Source of the DNA: Rhizobiales bacterium CCH10-E5
GTDB lineage: Bacteria > Pseudomonadota > Alphaproteobacteria > Rhizobiales > Beijerinckiaceae
Assembly: GCA_001556125.1 (NCBI GenBank)
Contig: LSIG01000072.1
Span: 1-46,784 of the forward strand
Length of the DNA stretch: 46,784 bases
Reading direction: 5' to 3'
The notes beneath the pieces were generated by a model that ran no database searches, was not told the DNA's origin, and was given only the letters and a program-made list of their open reading frames with translations. A program made the position numbers and the translations under genes. Positions 33,315 through 42,709 of the stretch are shown here, piece after piece (positions within the stretch are counted from its first letter, which is position 1; each line of letters starts with the position of its first letter).

Positions 33315-34562
33315 ATGTCAGCGCTCGTCGAACAGAGTCCATCCGCCCCCCCTCGCCTCGGCGATCAGCCGGTCGCGCGCGAGGCCGGCGTCACGAGAGG
33401 CTGGGCCAGCCTGTCGGTGGTGGAGGACATCGCCGCGCTCGCGGAGGACTGGCGGGCCCTGGAGCAGCGCGCCCTGGTCACGCCCTACCAGGCCCATGGC
33501 TGGGTGCGCGCCTTCGCGGAGACGGTCGGCCGGGCCGAGCGCATGGTGTTCCGCCATGCGGTGCTGCGCGGCGCGACCGGCGAACCGCTGGCGATCCTGC
33601 CGCTCGTCATCACCCGCCGCAATGGCATCCGCTTCGCCGAGTTCATCGGCGGCAAGCACGCCAACTACCATATGGGGCTCTACGACCCGGCCTTCGCCGC
33701 CGGGCTGGACGCTGCCGCCGCGCGGCTGATGCTGGCCGAGATCGGGGCGGCCATCGGCGGGCTCGACGCCTTCATCTTCGTGAACCAGCCGACGCAGTGG
33801 CAGGGTGTGCCGAATCCGCTGGCCCAGCTCGCCGGCGGCCCGAGCCCGAGCGGAGCCTACAAGCTCGCCCTCACGCCCGGCGATGCCGAGGGTTCGCTGC
33901 GGCGCTCGATGAGCAGCCACGCCCACAAGAAGCTCAAGAACAAGCGCAACCGTTTCCAGGCCTATGGTCCCTCCGAAGTGGTGCGGGCCCGGACGCCGGA
34001 GGAAATCGCCCGCGTCATCGACGCCTTCCTGCGCCAGAAGGCGGCGCGTTTCGCGATGATGGGCATCGCCGATCCGTTCGCACCGCCCGCGGTGCGCCGC
34101 TTCATCGAGCGCGGCGCCCGGGCGGATGGCGAGACCGCGCCCGCGCTCGAGCTCTATTCCCTCGATGTCGGGGGGCAATCGGTCGCGACCTATGTCGGCG
34201 CCGTGCAGGGCGCGCGCTTCTCGGGCATGGCGACCTCCTTCGACATGGACAGCGAGGTCGCCAAGAGCAGCCCGGGCGAGATCCTGCTGGTCGAGCTGAT
34301 CAAGCTGAAATGCCGGGAGGGCGTCACGGTCTTCGATCTCGGCGTCGGGGAGGCGCGCTACAAGACGACGATCTGCGACGAGCGCGACGATCTCGTCGAT
34401 ACCTTCCTGCCGCTGACGGCCAAGGGACGGGCGTTTGCCCTGTTCAGCCGGGCCAAGCGCGAGATCAAACGACGCATCAAGGCCTCGCCGACGGCGCTGA
34501 AGCTCGCCCACCGCATCTCGGGCTGGCTGCGGCGCGGGCGCAAGCCCGCCGCCGAGGAGTAG
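33315..34562 (+). CDS. GNAT family acetyltransferase, BioF2-like (CelD type)
   Basis: This 415-residue cytoplasmic protein fits the BioF2-like acetyltransferase domain proteins found in polysaccharide clusters (CelD type). Visible features are TPYQAHGWVRAFAETVG in the first third, KKLKNKRNRF in the middle, and in the last third LELYSLDVGGQSVATYVGAVQGARFSG with VFDLGVGEARYKT, typical of this double-GNAT fold. Likely role: transfer of an acyl group onto an exopolysaccharide precursor. It ends 6 nt from the stop of the convergent chain-length protein gene. Confidence 0.85.
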   Translation: MSALVEQSPSAPPRLGDQPVAREAGVTRGWASLSVVEDIAALAEDWRALEQRALVTPYQAHGWVRAFAETVGRAERMVFRHAVLRGATGEPLAILPLVITRRNGIRFAEFIGGKHANYHMGLYDPAFAAGLDAAAARLMLAEIGAAIGGLDAFIFVNQPTQWQGVPNPLAQLAGGPSPSGAYKLALTPGDAEGSLRRSMSSHAHKKLKNKRNRFQAYGPSEVVRARTPEEIARVIDAFLRQKAARFAMMGIADPFAPPAVRRFIERGARADGETAPALELYSLDVGGQSVATYVGAVQGARFSGMATSFDMDSEVAKSSPGEILLVELIKLKCREGVTVFDLGVGEARYKTTICDERDDLVDTFLPLTAKGRAFALFSRAKREIKRRIKASPTALKLAHRISGWLRRGRKPAAEE

Positions 34563-34568
34563 CCGCCG

Positions 34569-36746
34569 TCAGAGCGGCGCGGGGTCGCGCTCGCGCAGCT
34601 CGCCCATCCGCGCCGGCTCGGGCGCATCGAGCATCAGCGTCACCGGCGCCTTGGTGAGATCGGCCAGGCGATAGGCCGCCTCGACGGCATGGCCGTTGCC
34701 GAGCTGGCCCGCCATGACGAGCCCGCCCTGGGCGCGCTTCGCCAGCGGCGCGAGCACCGAGGCTTCGTCGTTGGAGACAGCGGCGACGAAGACCCAGTCA
34801 TAGGTCTCGCAGAGCGCGTCCAGCGCGACCTCGACGAGGTCGGGCGCCGCCAGCACCGCGTCGCGGCCCGCGCGCCCGGGACCGATGCGGTGCAGCCGCG
34901 AGCCGGTCTGGCGGGTGATGATGTCGGAGAACAGCGCCTCGCCGGCGAGCAGCTCGGAGAAACCGGGCTGGCTGCGCCCTTCGTCGGCCGCGAGGTCGAC
35001 GATGATGCAGCGGCAGCGCTGGGAGAGCAGATCGGCGAGATCATGCGGCGTGGTCGCGCCCTCCCCCGCGCCGTCGAGCACGAGCACCATCGGCGCCATG
35101 CCGCGCGCCGGCTCCTCGATGCGCTCGGCGAGATCGGCCAGGGTCTGCTCGGGATGGACGAGATCGATCGTGACCTGGCCCAGCCGCCCGCCATGGGTGA
35201 GCAGGCCGGCGACGCGCTCGCGCCTCGTGTCGGTCTGCGGCTCCTCGCGGCGCGGCGCCCCCGTGGTCCCGCCGCCGACCCAGCCCGGCGTGCGGCGCGA
35301 CCCCGAAGCCGGCACATTGCGCTGCCCGTTCAGCAATTCGCGCGAGACGACTGTCGCCAGCGAGACCAGGAAGGTCGCGAGCGTCGCCACCAGCACCGTC
35401 GGCAGCTTCTTCGGGAAGGACGGCTCGGTCGGCTCGATGGCGCGGGAGATGACGCGGGCATCGGCGGGCGTGGCGTTCTGGGTGTCGCGGGCCACGGCCT
35501 CGCGGTAGCGCAGCATGTACTGCTCGAGCTGTTCGCGCAGCGCGCGCGCCTCGCGCTCTAGCGCGCGCAGCTGCACCTCGCTGTCATTGCCGGTCGAGAC
35601 GCTTTTCTTCTGGCCGTCGAGGGCGGCGGTGAAGCTCTCGACGCGCTGGCCGGCGATCTTGGCCTCGTTCTCGAGCGTCCGGACGGCCCGCTCGGCCGCG
35701 GCGCGGAGCTGGCCCTCGAGATCGGCGAGTTGAGCGTTCAGCTCCTTGATGCGGGGATGCTCGGAGAGAAGGTTGCGGGATTCGAGCGCGATCTGGGCAC
35801 GCAGATTGACGCGCTGTTCGATCAGCCGGCGCACCAGCTCGTTGTTGGCGACGTCGGGGATTTCGAAGGTGCGGCCCTGCTTGATCGCCTCGCGGATCAG
35901 GCCGGCCTTCGCCTGCGCCTCGGCCTGCTGGCTGCGGGCGGCGGAGAGCTGGGCCGAGAGATCGCCGAGCTGCTGGGCGTTGATCGTGGTGTTGTTGCTG
36001 CCGACGAGCAGCCCGTTGCGGGAGCGGAACGCCTCGACCTTGGCCTCGGCCTCGGTGACGCGCTGGCGCAGCGGCTCGATCGTGGTCGAGAGCCAGGAGG
36101 AGGCGCTGCGGGCGGAGTCCTGCTTCGCCGCCTCCTGCAGCTCGAGATAGACATTGGCGATGATGTTGGCGCCCTTGGCCGCCAGCGCCGGATCCTGCGA
36201 GGTGAATTCCACCGCGACGATGCGCGAACGGCCCACCGGATAGACCAGCAGGCGGTCGTAGTACTTCTCCAGCACCCGATCCTCCGGCGAGCGGTCGGCC
36301 GGATGGCCGCCGAGTCCGACGAGGACGCCGATCTTGCGCAGCGCGTTCAGCGCGCCGGCGCCGGAATCGAATTCGGGATTGCCGACGAGCCCGATGCGCT
36401 TGATCGCCTCGCGGGCGAGATCCCGCGACATGATGATCTGGACCTGGCTTTGCACGGCCTCGGAATCGAACTGGGCCGAAGCATCGGCGGACTGGCCGGG
36501 CAGCGCGAAGAAGGTGCCGCGGTTCTCGAGCAGGATGCGCGCCTCGCCGGTGTAACGCGGCGAGACCAGGTTCACGGCAACGAAGGACAGGCCGAGCACG
36601 GCGAGCGTCGGGCCGATGATCCAGCCGCGGCGGCGCTTGACCGCCTCCCACAGCGCGGAGAGATCGAGCATCTCGCCGCGACCGTCGTCGCGCGCCGCCG
36701 GCTCACGCAGATCATCCCTGACGAGGCTCTCGGTGTGAGCGGTCAT
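34569..36746 (-). CDS. Wzz/GumC-type chain-length protein with degenerate tyrosine kinase domain
   Basis: This protein of about 725 residues controls export and length of exopolysaccharide at the inner membrane. An N-terminal Wzz segment with membrane helix (IIGPTLAVLGLSFVAVNLV, about 47-65) leads to a long periplasmic coiled coil, followed by a second membrane helix (LPTVLVATLATFLVSLATVV, near residue 462). The cytoplasmic end keeps the outline of a BY-kinase P-loop domain, but the Walker A site reads DGAGEGATT, lacking the invariant Lys, and there is no Tyr cluster at the C-terminus. It is thus probably not an active kinase. ATG 36746 has GGATGGG upstream; 36761 is an alternative. It is divergent from the Wza-type gene. 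Confidence 0.9.
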   Translation of the reverse strand: MTAHTESLVRDDLREPAARDDGRGEMLDLSALWEAVKRRRGWIIGPTLAVLGLSFVAVNLVSPRYTGEARILLENRGTFFALPGQSADASAQFDSEAVQSQVQIIMSRDLAREAIKRIGLVGNPEFDSGAGALNALRKIGVLVGLGGHPADRSPEDRVLEKYYDRLLVYPVGRSRIVAVEFTSQDPALAAKGANIIANVYLELQEAAKQDSARSASSWLSTTIEPLRQRVTEAEAKVEAFRSRNGLLVGSNNTTINAQQLGDLSAQLSAARSQQAEAQAKAGLIREAIKQGRTFEIPDVANNELVRRLIEQRVNLRAQIALESRNLLSEHPRIKELNAQLADLEGQLRAAAERAVRTLENEAKIAGQRVESFTAALDGQKKSVSTGNDSEVQLRALEREARALREQLEQYMLRYREAVARDTQNATPADARVISRAIEPTEPSFPKKLPTVLVATLATFLVSLATVVSRELLNGQRNVPASGSRRTPGWVGGGTTGAPRREEPQTDTRRERVAGLLTHGGRLGQVTIDLVHPEQTLADLAERIEEPARGMAPMVLVLDGAGEGATTPHDLADLLSQRCRCIIVDLAADEGRSQPGFSELLAGEALFSDIITRQTGSRLHRIGPGRAGRDAVLAAPDLVEVALDALCETYDWVFVAAVSNDEASVLAPLAKRAQGGLVMAGQLGNGHAVEAAYRLADLTKAPVTLMLDAPEPARMGELRERDPAPL

Positions 36747-36939
36747 GACCCATCCATTCACGCAAAACGCACGCGCCCCGGACAGGACGCGGAAGGGATG
36801 AAAGCGCAGTAAGGTTATTGCCGGGTTAAGCGCCTGCGGGCGCCTTCGTCCCGAAGCGGCGCGAAAGCGCTCGCCCGGAAGCTTTTCTTAACCATATCGC
36901 GCCCATGCTTCGCGCAGCTTCGCATGGGTATCGCTTGTG

Positions 36940-37500
36940 ATGAGTCGTCGTCTCGCCCCTCTCGCACTGGCCATCGCCATGACGGCCGGCGCCTGCGCGC
37001 CGCGCGTCGGCCCTTCGGAATACGCCCTGGCCCAGCCTGCCGGCCCCTACCGCCTCGCCAGCGGCGACCGGCTGCGCATCATCGTCTTCGGACAGGACAA
37101 TCTCTCGAACATCTATGCCGTCGATGGCTCGGGCCGGATCGCGATGCCGCTGATCGACACCGTCGAGGCGCAGGGCCGGACCACGCAGCAGCTCGAACGG
37201 GCGATCGAGGGCAAGCTGCGCGCCGGCTTCCTGCGCGAGCCCAAGGTCTCGGTCGAGGTCGACACCTACCGACCTTTCTTCGTCCTCGGCGAAGTCACCA
37301 ATTCGGGCCAGTTTCCCTACGTCCACGGCATGACCGTGCAGACCGCGGTGGCGATCGCGGGCGGCTTCACCCCTCGCGGCCAGCGCAGCAGCGCGGAGGT
37401 GACCCGGCAGATCGACGACCGGCTCGTGACCGCGAGCGTCCCGATCACCTATCCGGTGCAGCCGGGCGACACGATCGTGATCAAGGAACGCTGGTTCTGA
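36940..37500 (+). CDS. Polysaccharide export lipoprotein (Wza/GumB/ExoF type)
   Basis: This 186-residue protein has a signal peptide with the lipobox TAGAC (Cys about residue 20), then a polysaccharide-export domain starting with YRLASGDRLRIIVFGQDNLS, and one SLBB-like domain (FVLGEVTNSGQFPYVHGMTVQTAVAIAGG). It is short compared with Wza, as is usual for rhizobial members that lack the C-terminal barrel helix. It is expected to form the periplasmic/outer membrane export channel together with the divergent Wzz protein. A GTG three bases earlier is an alternative start. The glycosyltransferase gene follows after 19 nt. Confidence 0.92.
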   Translation: MSRRLAPLALAIAMTAGACAPRVGPSEYALAQPAGPYRLASGDRLRIIVFGQDNLSNIYAVDGSGRIAMPLIDTVEAQGRTTQQLERAIEGKLRAGFLREPKVSVEVDTYRPFFVLGEVTNSGQFPYVHGMTVQTAVAIAGGFTPRGQRSSAEVTRQIDDRLVTASVPITYPVQPGDTIVIKERWF

Positions 37501-37519
37501 GCCTGCGCGGAGATCCCCG

Positions 37520-38677
37520 ATGACGGATGCCGCGCGGCTGCGGATCCTGCACGTCTTCCGGGCGCCGCTCGGCGGACTGTTCCGGCATGTCCTCGACCTC
37601 GCCCGCGGCCAGGCGGAGCGAGGCCATGAGGTCGGCATCTTCTGCGATGCCAGCACGGGCGGGACCCGCGCCGACGCCGTTTTCGCCGAGTTGTCGGGCC
37701 GGCTCTCGCTGGGCATCACACGCGTGCCGATGTCGCGCTATCCGAGCCTCACCGATGCGCGCGCGCAGTTCTCCGCCATCGCACTGCGCCGCGAGCTGGC
37801 GCCGGATGTGGTGCACTGCCACGGTTCCAAGGGCGGGGTCTATGGGCGAATGCCTGCGCTCATCAGCCCCGGGCGGCGCTACATCACCGCCTATACGCCT
37901 CATGGCGGCAGCTTCAACTACAAGCCCGGGAGTACCGAGCATAAGGTCTACATGGCGGTCGAGCGGCTGCTCGAACGCGCCACAGACATCTTCCTGTTCG
38001 AGAGCCGCTTCATCGCCGGGCGCTTCGAGGCCTCTATCGGCCACGAACCCAGGACGGACCACCGCATCGTCCTCAACGGCGTATCCGACCCGGAATTCGA
38101 GCCGATCGACCACAGCGAGGCGGCCTTCGACCTCGTCTATCTCGGGGAGTTGCGCTCGGCCAAGGGCATCGACACGCTGATCGAAGCGCTCGGCCTGCTG
38201 AAGACGCGGGACGGGTTGACGCCGCGCATCCTGATCGTCGGCTCGGGGCCCGACGAGGCGGAACTGCGCTCGCTGACCATCGCCCGCGGCGTCGCTGCGC
38301 AATGCGTGTTCGAGCCGCCGGGCCCGATTCGGCAGGCGCTGTCTCGCGCGCGCGTCATGGTGGTGCCGTCGCGGGCGGAATCGCTGCCCTATGTCGTGCT
38401 GGAGGCGGCGGCGGCGGCGCAGCCGCTCGTCGCCACCGATGTCGGCGGCATCAACGAGATCTACGGACCACGCCATCGCCACCGGCTGATCCCGCCCGAC
38501 GACGCCCCCATCCTCGCGGCGGCGATCGCCAAGCTGCTGGCAGCGCCGGAAGCCGATCGCGCGGCCGAGGCCGCCGATCTCGCGGCGCATGTGCGCGAGA
38601 ATTTCCGTCTCGCGCCGATGATCGACGGCGTGCTCGACGCCTATCGCGACGCGCTGGCGAAACGCGCAGGCGGCTGA
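37520..38677 (+). CDS. Glycosyltransferase family 4
   Basis: This 385-residue GT-B glycosyltransferase has HVFRAPLGGLFRHVLDLARGQAERGHEVG at the N-terminus (donor-side glycine loop), VVHCHGSKGG and TPHGGSFNYKPGS in the acceptor half, and the nucleotide-sugar site SRAESLPYVVLEAAAAAQPLVATDVGG in the C-terminal half. It likely adds one sugar to the lipid-linked repeat unit at the inner face of the membrane. It is 19 nt downstream of the export lipoprotein gene and probably in the same transcript. Confidence 0.92.
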   Translation: MTDAARLRILHVFRAPLGGLFRHVLDLARGQAERGHEVGIFCDASTGGTRADAVFAELSGRLSLGITRVPMSRYPSLTDARAQFSAIALRRELAPDVVHCHGSKGGVYGRMPALISPGRRYITAYTPHGGSFNYKPGSTEHKVYMAVERLLERATDIFLFESRFIAGRFEASIGHEPRTDHRIVLNGVSDPEFEPIDHSEAAFDLVYLGELRSAKGIDTLIEALGLLKTRDGLTPRILIVGSGPDEAELRSLTIARGVAAQCVFEPPGPIRQALSRARVMVVPSRAESLPYVVLEAAAAAQPLVATDVGGINEIYGPRHRHRLIPPDDAPILAAAIAKLLAAPEADRAAEAADLAAHVRENFRLAPMIDGVLDAYRDALAKRAGG

Positions 38678-38681
38678 GCCG

Positions 38682-39020
38682 TCAGAGCGATTTCAGTGCG
38701 ACGACGCCGGCCACGACCAGAACGATCCCGGCCCAGCCGCTCGGCCTGATGCGCTGGCCGAAGGCTAAGGCGCCGACCAGAGCCGTGATCACCAGCCCCG
38801 CTCCGCCCCAGACGGCGTAGGCCACCGAGAGGTCCATGCCGCGGATCGCCTGGGCGAGAGCGGCGAAGGCCCCGATGACCAGCAGGATGCCGAGCGCGCC
38901 CGGGAGACGCCGGCGCAGCCCGTCCGACAGCTTGAGCAGGCAGGATCCGGCGACTTCGAGGACCACCGCCAGAGCGAGCCAGGCGATGGCCAGCCATTGC
39001 GGCAAGAGGGCGGAGGTCAT
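38682..39020 (-). CDS. SMR family transporter, subunit 2
   Basis: This 112-residue protein has four membrane segments of the small multidrug resistance family. The conserved Glu of helix 1 lies in LALAVVLEVAGSCLLKLSDGL, and the helix 3 signature is LSVAYAVWGGAGLVIT. Its start overlaps the end of the upstream SMR gene by 4 nt (ATGA), so they are translated together and probably form a heterodimeric efflux pump for cationic or guanidinium-type compounds. The pair lies between exopolysaccharide genes on the opposite strand and seems unrelated to them. Confidence 0.92.
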   Translation of the reverse strand: MTSALLPQWLAIAWLALAVVLEVAGSCLLKLSDGLRRRLPGALGILLVIGAFAALAQAIRGMDLSVAYAVWGGAGLVITALVGALAFGQRIRPSGWAGIVLVVAGVVALKSL

Positions 39021-39379
39021 GCGAGCCTCCCCTGGTGCGGCGCAGCGGCATCGGGACTTTCGCCGACTCCGCGCTCGAGCAGCAGGATGCCGGCGAGGAT
39101 CGCGGCCAGGGCTACGATGCGCCCCGGGGTGAGGTGCTCACCGAAGAGGAGATGGCCGATCACGGCGATGCCGACGATGCCCAAGCCCTCCCAGACCGCA
39201 TAGGCGACGGCGAGCGGGATGACCCGCAGCGCGACGCTAAGCAGCGCGAAAGAGAGACCGATGAGAAGGAGCGGCAGGAACGCGACCAGCCAGGATTCGG
39301 ACACGACGGATTTCAGCGCGGCCGTCGCGACGATCTCGACGGCGATCGCCGCGAGCAGGAAGAACCAATGGGAAGACAT
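39017..39379 (-). CDS. SMR family transporter, subunit 1
   Basis: This 120-residue SMR protein has helix 1 WFFLLAAIAVEIVATAALK with the essential Glu and helix 3 LAVAYAVWEGLGIVGIAVIG. The C-terminus is about 15 residues longer than in the minimal family. The ATG at 39379 is preferred over one at 39388. It is coupled to the second SMR gene by a 4-nt overlap. Paired SMR genes usually encode unequal subunits inserted in opposite orientation; charge bias of the loops was not calculated here. Confidence 0.92.
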   Translation of the reverse strand: MSSHWFFLLAAIAVEIVATAALKSVVSESWLVAFLPLLLIGLSFALLSVALRVIPLAVAYAVWEGLGIVGIAVIGHLLFGEHLTPGRIVALAAILAGILLLERGVGESPDAAAPHQGRLA

Positions 39380-39899
39380 GAAGCACACGGGCCGATCGGG
39401 CGGCGGCCATCGCGGGGGCGAGGCCGGACGATCAGCAAAAGTTCGGGTTTGAAATCAGCGTCCGGAAGAACAGGCCACCGCAGGATAACCGCAAGGCAGC
39501 ACGGCGACGTGCGCGCCATTAGCTCTCAGGCCGCAGCGGCAATCACCCAGAAATATGCTTCTCAGACACTCATCGCCGGTGGATATAGCCTCGCGATTGC
39601 TTTTCGTCAACCTTTCATCACTTACAGGCACCGACCCCGATCTGGATCGAAGGCATTTCGTCGGCTCAAAAACTGCATCAATACCTTGTTAGACCAAGAC
39701 AATTCCGGCCTTCCGGAGCAGACGAAAAGCGATGGTGGCGGCACCGAGCTCGGCAGCACAGCTTCCGCACCGTGCTCAGGGAAACAGCGATGCGTCCGAT
39801 TAAGCCTTCCGTGAGCATTTTCCGGTAGGCCAGCGGCAAGATCGGCGGGCCGGTGATGATCGCATCCGGCGCCGCCGACCGCGACGGGGATGTGACGTC
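39380..39899. other. Intergenic region upstream of the initiating sugar transferase gene
   Basis: These 520 nt lie between the SMR pair (minus) and the WcaJ-like gene (plus) and are visibly richer in A and T than their surroundings (about 39,420-39,800). This is the likely control region of the polysaccharide synthesis genes. I found no convincing promoter pair, tRNA or terminator. Open frames here show no coding character. Confidence 0.5.
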
Positions 39900-41450
39900 A
39901 TGGGTGCCTTCGATGTCCGCGACCTGATGAAGGCGGATGCCGCCGCCTCGGCGACGCCCGACATGTTCGGGCCGGCCCGCAGCGGCACGCGCGTGTTTCA
40001 TCCGCTGGCCGAGCGCATCGCCGCCATCCCCGTGAAGCCGACGCTGTCGCCGGTGATGATCGAGGGGCTGGTGCGCCTGCTCGACGTCATCGCCATCGTC
40101 GGCGCCGGCGGGCTGATCTACTGGCTCTATGCCGCCGGCACGACCGAAAGCATTCTGCCCTACCAGATCACGATTCCGGCTCTCGCGGTCGGGGCGCTGG
40201 CGGCCTTTCAGGCGCTGCATCTCTATCATGTCGGCGCGCTCAGGAATTTCATCGCCATGGCGGTGCGGCTGGCCAGCGGCTGGACCCTGCTGTTCCTGAT
40301 CACGCTGGCTGCCTTCTTTTTCCTCAAGATCGGCGATCAGGTCTCGCGCGTCTGGCTGCTGGGCTTCTACAGCGTCGGCGCAGCCGCCCTGCTGGGCGAG
40401 CGCCTGGCGGTGACGCTCGCCGTGAGACATCTGACGCGCTCGGGGCGGCTCGAACGACGCACCGCCATCGTCGGTGGCGGCGAAGGCGGCGAGGCGCTGA
40501 TCAAGGCGCTGGAAGCGCAGCGCGACACGGGGCTGCGGATCTGCGGCGTCTTCGACGACCGCAACGACGACCGCTCGCCCGATCTGGTCGCCGGCTATCC
40601 CAAGCTCGGCACGATCGACGATCTGGTCGAGTTCGCGCGACGCACCAAGCTCGATCTCGTGATCTTCACCCTGCCGATCTCGGCCGAGGCGCGGCTGCTG
40701 GCGATGCTGCGCAAGCTCTGGGTGCTGCCGATCGACATCCGGCTCTCGGCGCATATGTCGAAGCTGCGCTTCCGGCCGCGCTCCTATTCCTATTTCGGTG
40801 CGGTGCCGGTGCTCGACGTCTTCGACCGGCCGATCGCCGATTGGGACATCGTCGTCAAATGGGCCTTCGACAAGGTCGTCGGCACGCTGGCGCTGATCCT
40901 GCTGTCACCGGTGATGCTGGCGACGGCGATCGCGATCAGGCTGGATTCGAAGGGGCCGGTGCTGTTCCGGCAGAAGCGCTACGGCTTCAACAACGAACAG
41001 ATCGAGGTCTTCAAGTTCCGCTCGCTCTATCACGAGATGACCGATCACAACGCCGCCAAGCAGGTGACGAAGGACGACCCGCGCGTCACCCGCGTCGGCC
41101 GCTTCATCCGCAAAACCTCGCTGGACGAGCTGCCCCAGCTCTTCAACGTGGTGTTCAAGGGCAATCTCTCGCTGGTCGGCCCGCGCCCGCATGCGCTGCA
41201 CGCCACCGCCTCGAACCGTGCCTATGAGCAGGTGGTCGACGGCTATTTCGCGCGCCACAAGGTCAAGCCCGGCATCACCGGCTGGGCGCAGGTCAATGGC
41301 TGGCGGGGCGAGACCGACACCGAGGACAAGATCCAGCGCCGCGTCGAGCACGATCTCTACTACATCGAGAACTGGTCGGTGCTGCTCGACCTCTACATCC
41401 TCATCAAGACGCCGTTCTCGCTGATGACGAAGAGCGAGAACGCGTATTGA
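39900..41450 (+). CDS. Undecaprenyl-phosphate sugar phosphotransferase (WcaJ/ExoY type)
   Basis: This 516-residue polyprenyl glycosylphosphotransferase starts synthesis of the lipid-linked repeat unit by moving a sugar-phosphate, probably glucose-1-phosphate, to undecaprenyl phosphate. The N-terminal half has about four membrane segments and a CoA-binding-like Rossmann domain ([19 protein letters not shown]). The C-terminal catalytic domain starts with [20 protein letters not shown] and contains [49 protein letters not shown] and [13 protein letters not shown]. All are signature blocks. The next gene starts inside its stop codon. Confidence 0.95.
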   Translation: MGAFDVRDLMKADAAASATPDMFGPARSGTRVFHPLAERIAAIPVKPTLSPVMIEGLVRLLDVIAIVGAGGLIYWLYAAGTTESILPYQITIPALAVGALAAFQALHLYHVGALRNFIAMAVRLASGWTLLFLITLAAFFFLKIGDQVSRVWLLGFYSVGAAALLGERLAVTLAVRHLTRSGRLERRTAIVGGGEGGEALIKALEAQRDTGLRICGVFDDRNDDRSPDLVAGYPKLGTIDDLVEFARRTKLDLVIFTLPISAEARLLAMLRKLWVLPIDIRLSAHMSKLRFRPRSYSYFGAVPVLDVFDRPIADWDIVVKWAFDKVVGTLALILLSPVMLATAIAIRLDSKGPVLFRQKRYGFNNEQIEVFKFRSLYHEMTDHNAAKQVTKDDPRVTRVGRFIRKTSLDELPQLFNVVFKGNLSLVGPRPHALHATASNRAYEQVVDGYFARHKVKPGITGWAQVNGWRGETDTEDKIQRRVEHDLYYIENWSVLLDLYILIKTPFSLMTKSENAY

Positions 41451-42709
41451 GTGCGGTCGCCGACAGGAGCAGCCCGGAGCCGGCGCGGCGCGGCGGCTTG
41501 CGCATCTCCTATGCGACGCTGAAGCGCGGCGTGCTCTGGCTGCTGACCGCCTGCAGCGGGCTGGCCCTGATCGAGCCCTCGCCCTACGAGGTCGTGTTCC
41601 TGCTCGCGGTCTTCGTCTTCGCGCTGACGGGCATCCGCTTCTCGCAGAAGCTGCTGCCGCTGGCGCTGCTGCTGCTGCTGTACAACATCGGCGGCACCTT
41701 CTCGCTGATCCCCTGGATGGACGATGCCGCGGCGGTGCGGTTCACCGCCGTCTCGGTCTATCTGATGATCACCGCCGTCTTCCTCGCAGGGATCATGGCG
41801 GAGGACCCTGTGGGGCGCCTGGAGACGCTGCGCCGGGGCTATCTGTTCGCCGCCTGGGGCGCGGGATTCGCGGGCATCCTCGGCTATTTCGACATCGCCG
41901 GCCTCGGCTCGATCTTCACGCTCTATGGCCGCGCCTCGGGCACCTTCAAGGACCCGAACGTGCTCGGGCCCTTCCTGGTGCTGCCGATCGTCTATCTGCT
42001 CCAGCATGTTCTGATCGGCCGGCTCGGCCTGATGCGGGGACTTCTGCTGATGAGCGTGCCGCTGGTCGCGCTGTTCCTGACGTTCTCGCGCGGCGCCTGG
42101 GGTAATCTGGTGGCCGCCACGCTGCTGATGGTGGCGCTGACCTTCCTGACGGCGCCGAGCGCGGCGCGACGGGCGCGCATCATCGGTCTCTCGCTGCTGG
42201 CGCTCGGCTTCGTGGTCGTCGCCCTGCTCTTCGCACTGTCCTTCGAGAACATTCGCAGCGTCTTCGAGGTGCGCGCCAACCTCGTGCAGGATTACGACGG
42301 CGGCGTCACGGGCCGCTTCGGCAACCAGCTGCGCTCGATTCCGCTGCTGCTGGACGAGCCCAACGGCTTCGGGCCGCTGCGCTTCCGCTGGCTGTTTCCG
42401 GAGGACCCGCACAACGTCTACATTAACGCCTTCGCCTCCTATGGCTGGCTCGGCGGCTTCTCCTGGCTGGCGCTGATGGCGGCAACCTGCCTCGTCGGCT
42501 GGCGGCTGGTGTTCCAGCGCACGCCGCGCCAGACCCATGCCATCGCGCTGTGGTCGGTGCTGTTCGTCACGATCCTGCAGGGGATGCAGATCGATACCGA
42601 CCATTGGCGTCACATGTATCTGATGCTGGGTCTCGTCTGGGGGCTCGCCGCCCTCCCCGCCGCGCCGCAGACGGCGCCTCAGCCGCGATCCTTGCGCACG
42701 ACGACATAA
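41447..42709 (+). CDS. O-antigen ligase/polymerase-like membrane protein (Wzy/WaaL type)
   Basis: This 420-residue protein has 10-12 membrane helices and a large periplasmic loop (about residues 265-320) with DPHNVYINAFASYGWLGG, the typical segment of Wzy polymerases and WaaL ligases. FSRGAWGN before the loop is also characteristic. In this locus a polymerase role is more likely. The start is a TTG at 41447 overlapping the stop of the transferase gene by 4 nt, so it is translationally coupled. The 3' end overlaps the convergent methyltransferase gene by 31 nt. Confidence 0.88.
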   Translation: MSAVADRSSPEPARRGGLRISYATLKRGVLWLLTACSGLALIEPSPYEVVFLLAVFVFALTGIRFSQKLLPLALLLLLYNIGGTFSLIPWMDDAAAVRFTAVSVYLMITAVFLAGIMAEDPVGRLETLRRGYLFAAWGAGFAGILGYFDIAGLGSIFTLYGRASGTFKDPNVLGPFLVLPIVYLLQHVLIGRLGLMRGLLLMSVPLVALFLTFSRGAWGNLVAATLLMVALTFLTAPSAARRARIIGLSLLALGFVVVALLFALSFENIRSVFEVRANLVQDYDGGVTGRFGNQLRSIPLLLDEPNGFGPLRFRWLFPEDPHNVYINAFASYGWLGGFSWLALMAATCLVGWRLVFQRTPRQTHAIALWSVLFVTILQGMQIDTDHWRHMYLMLGLVWGLAALPAAPQTAPQPRSLRTTT

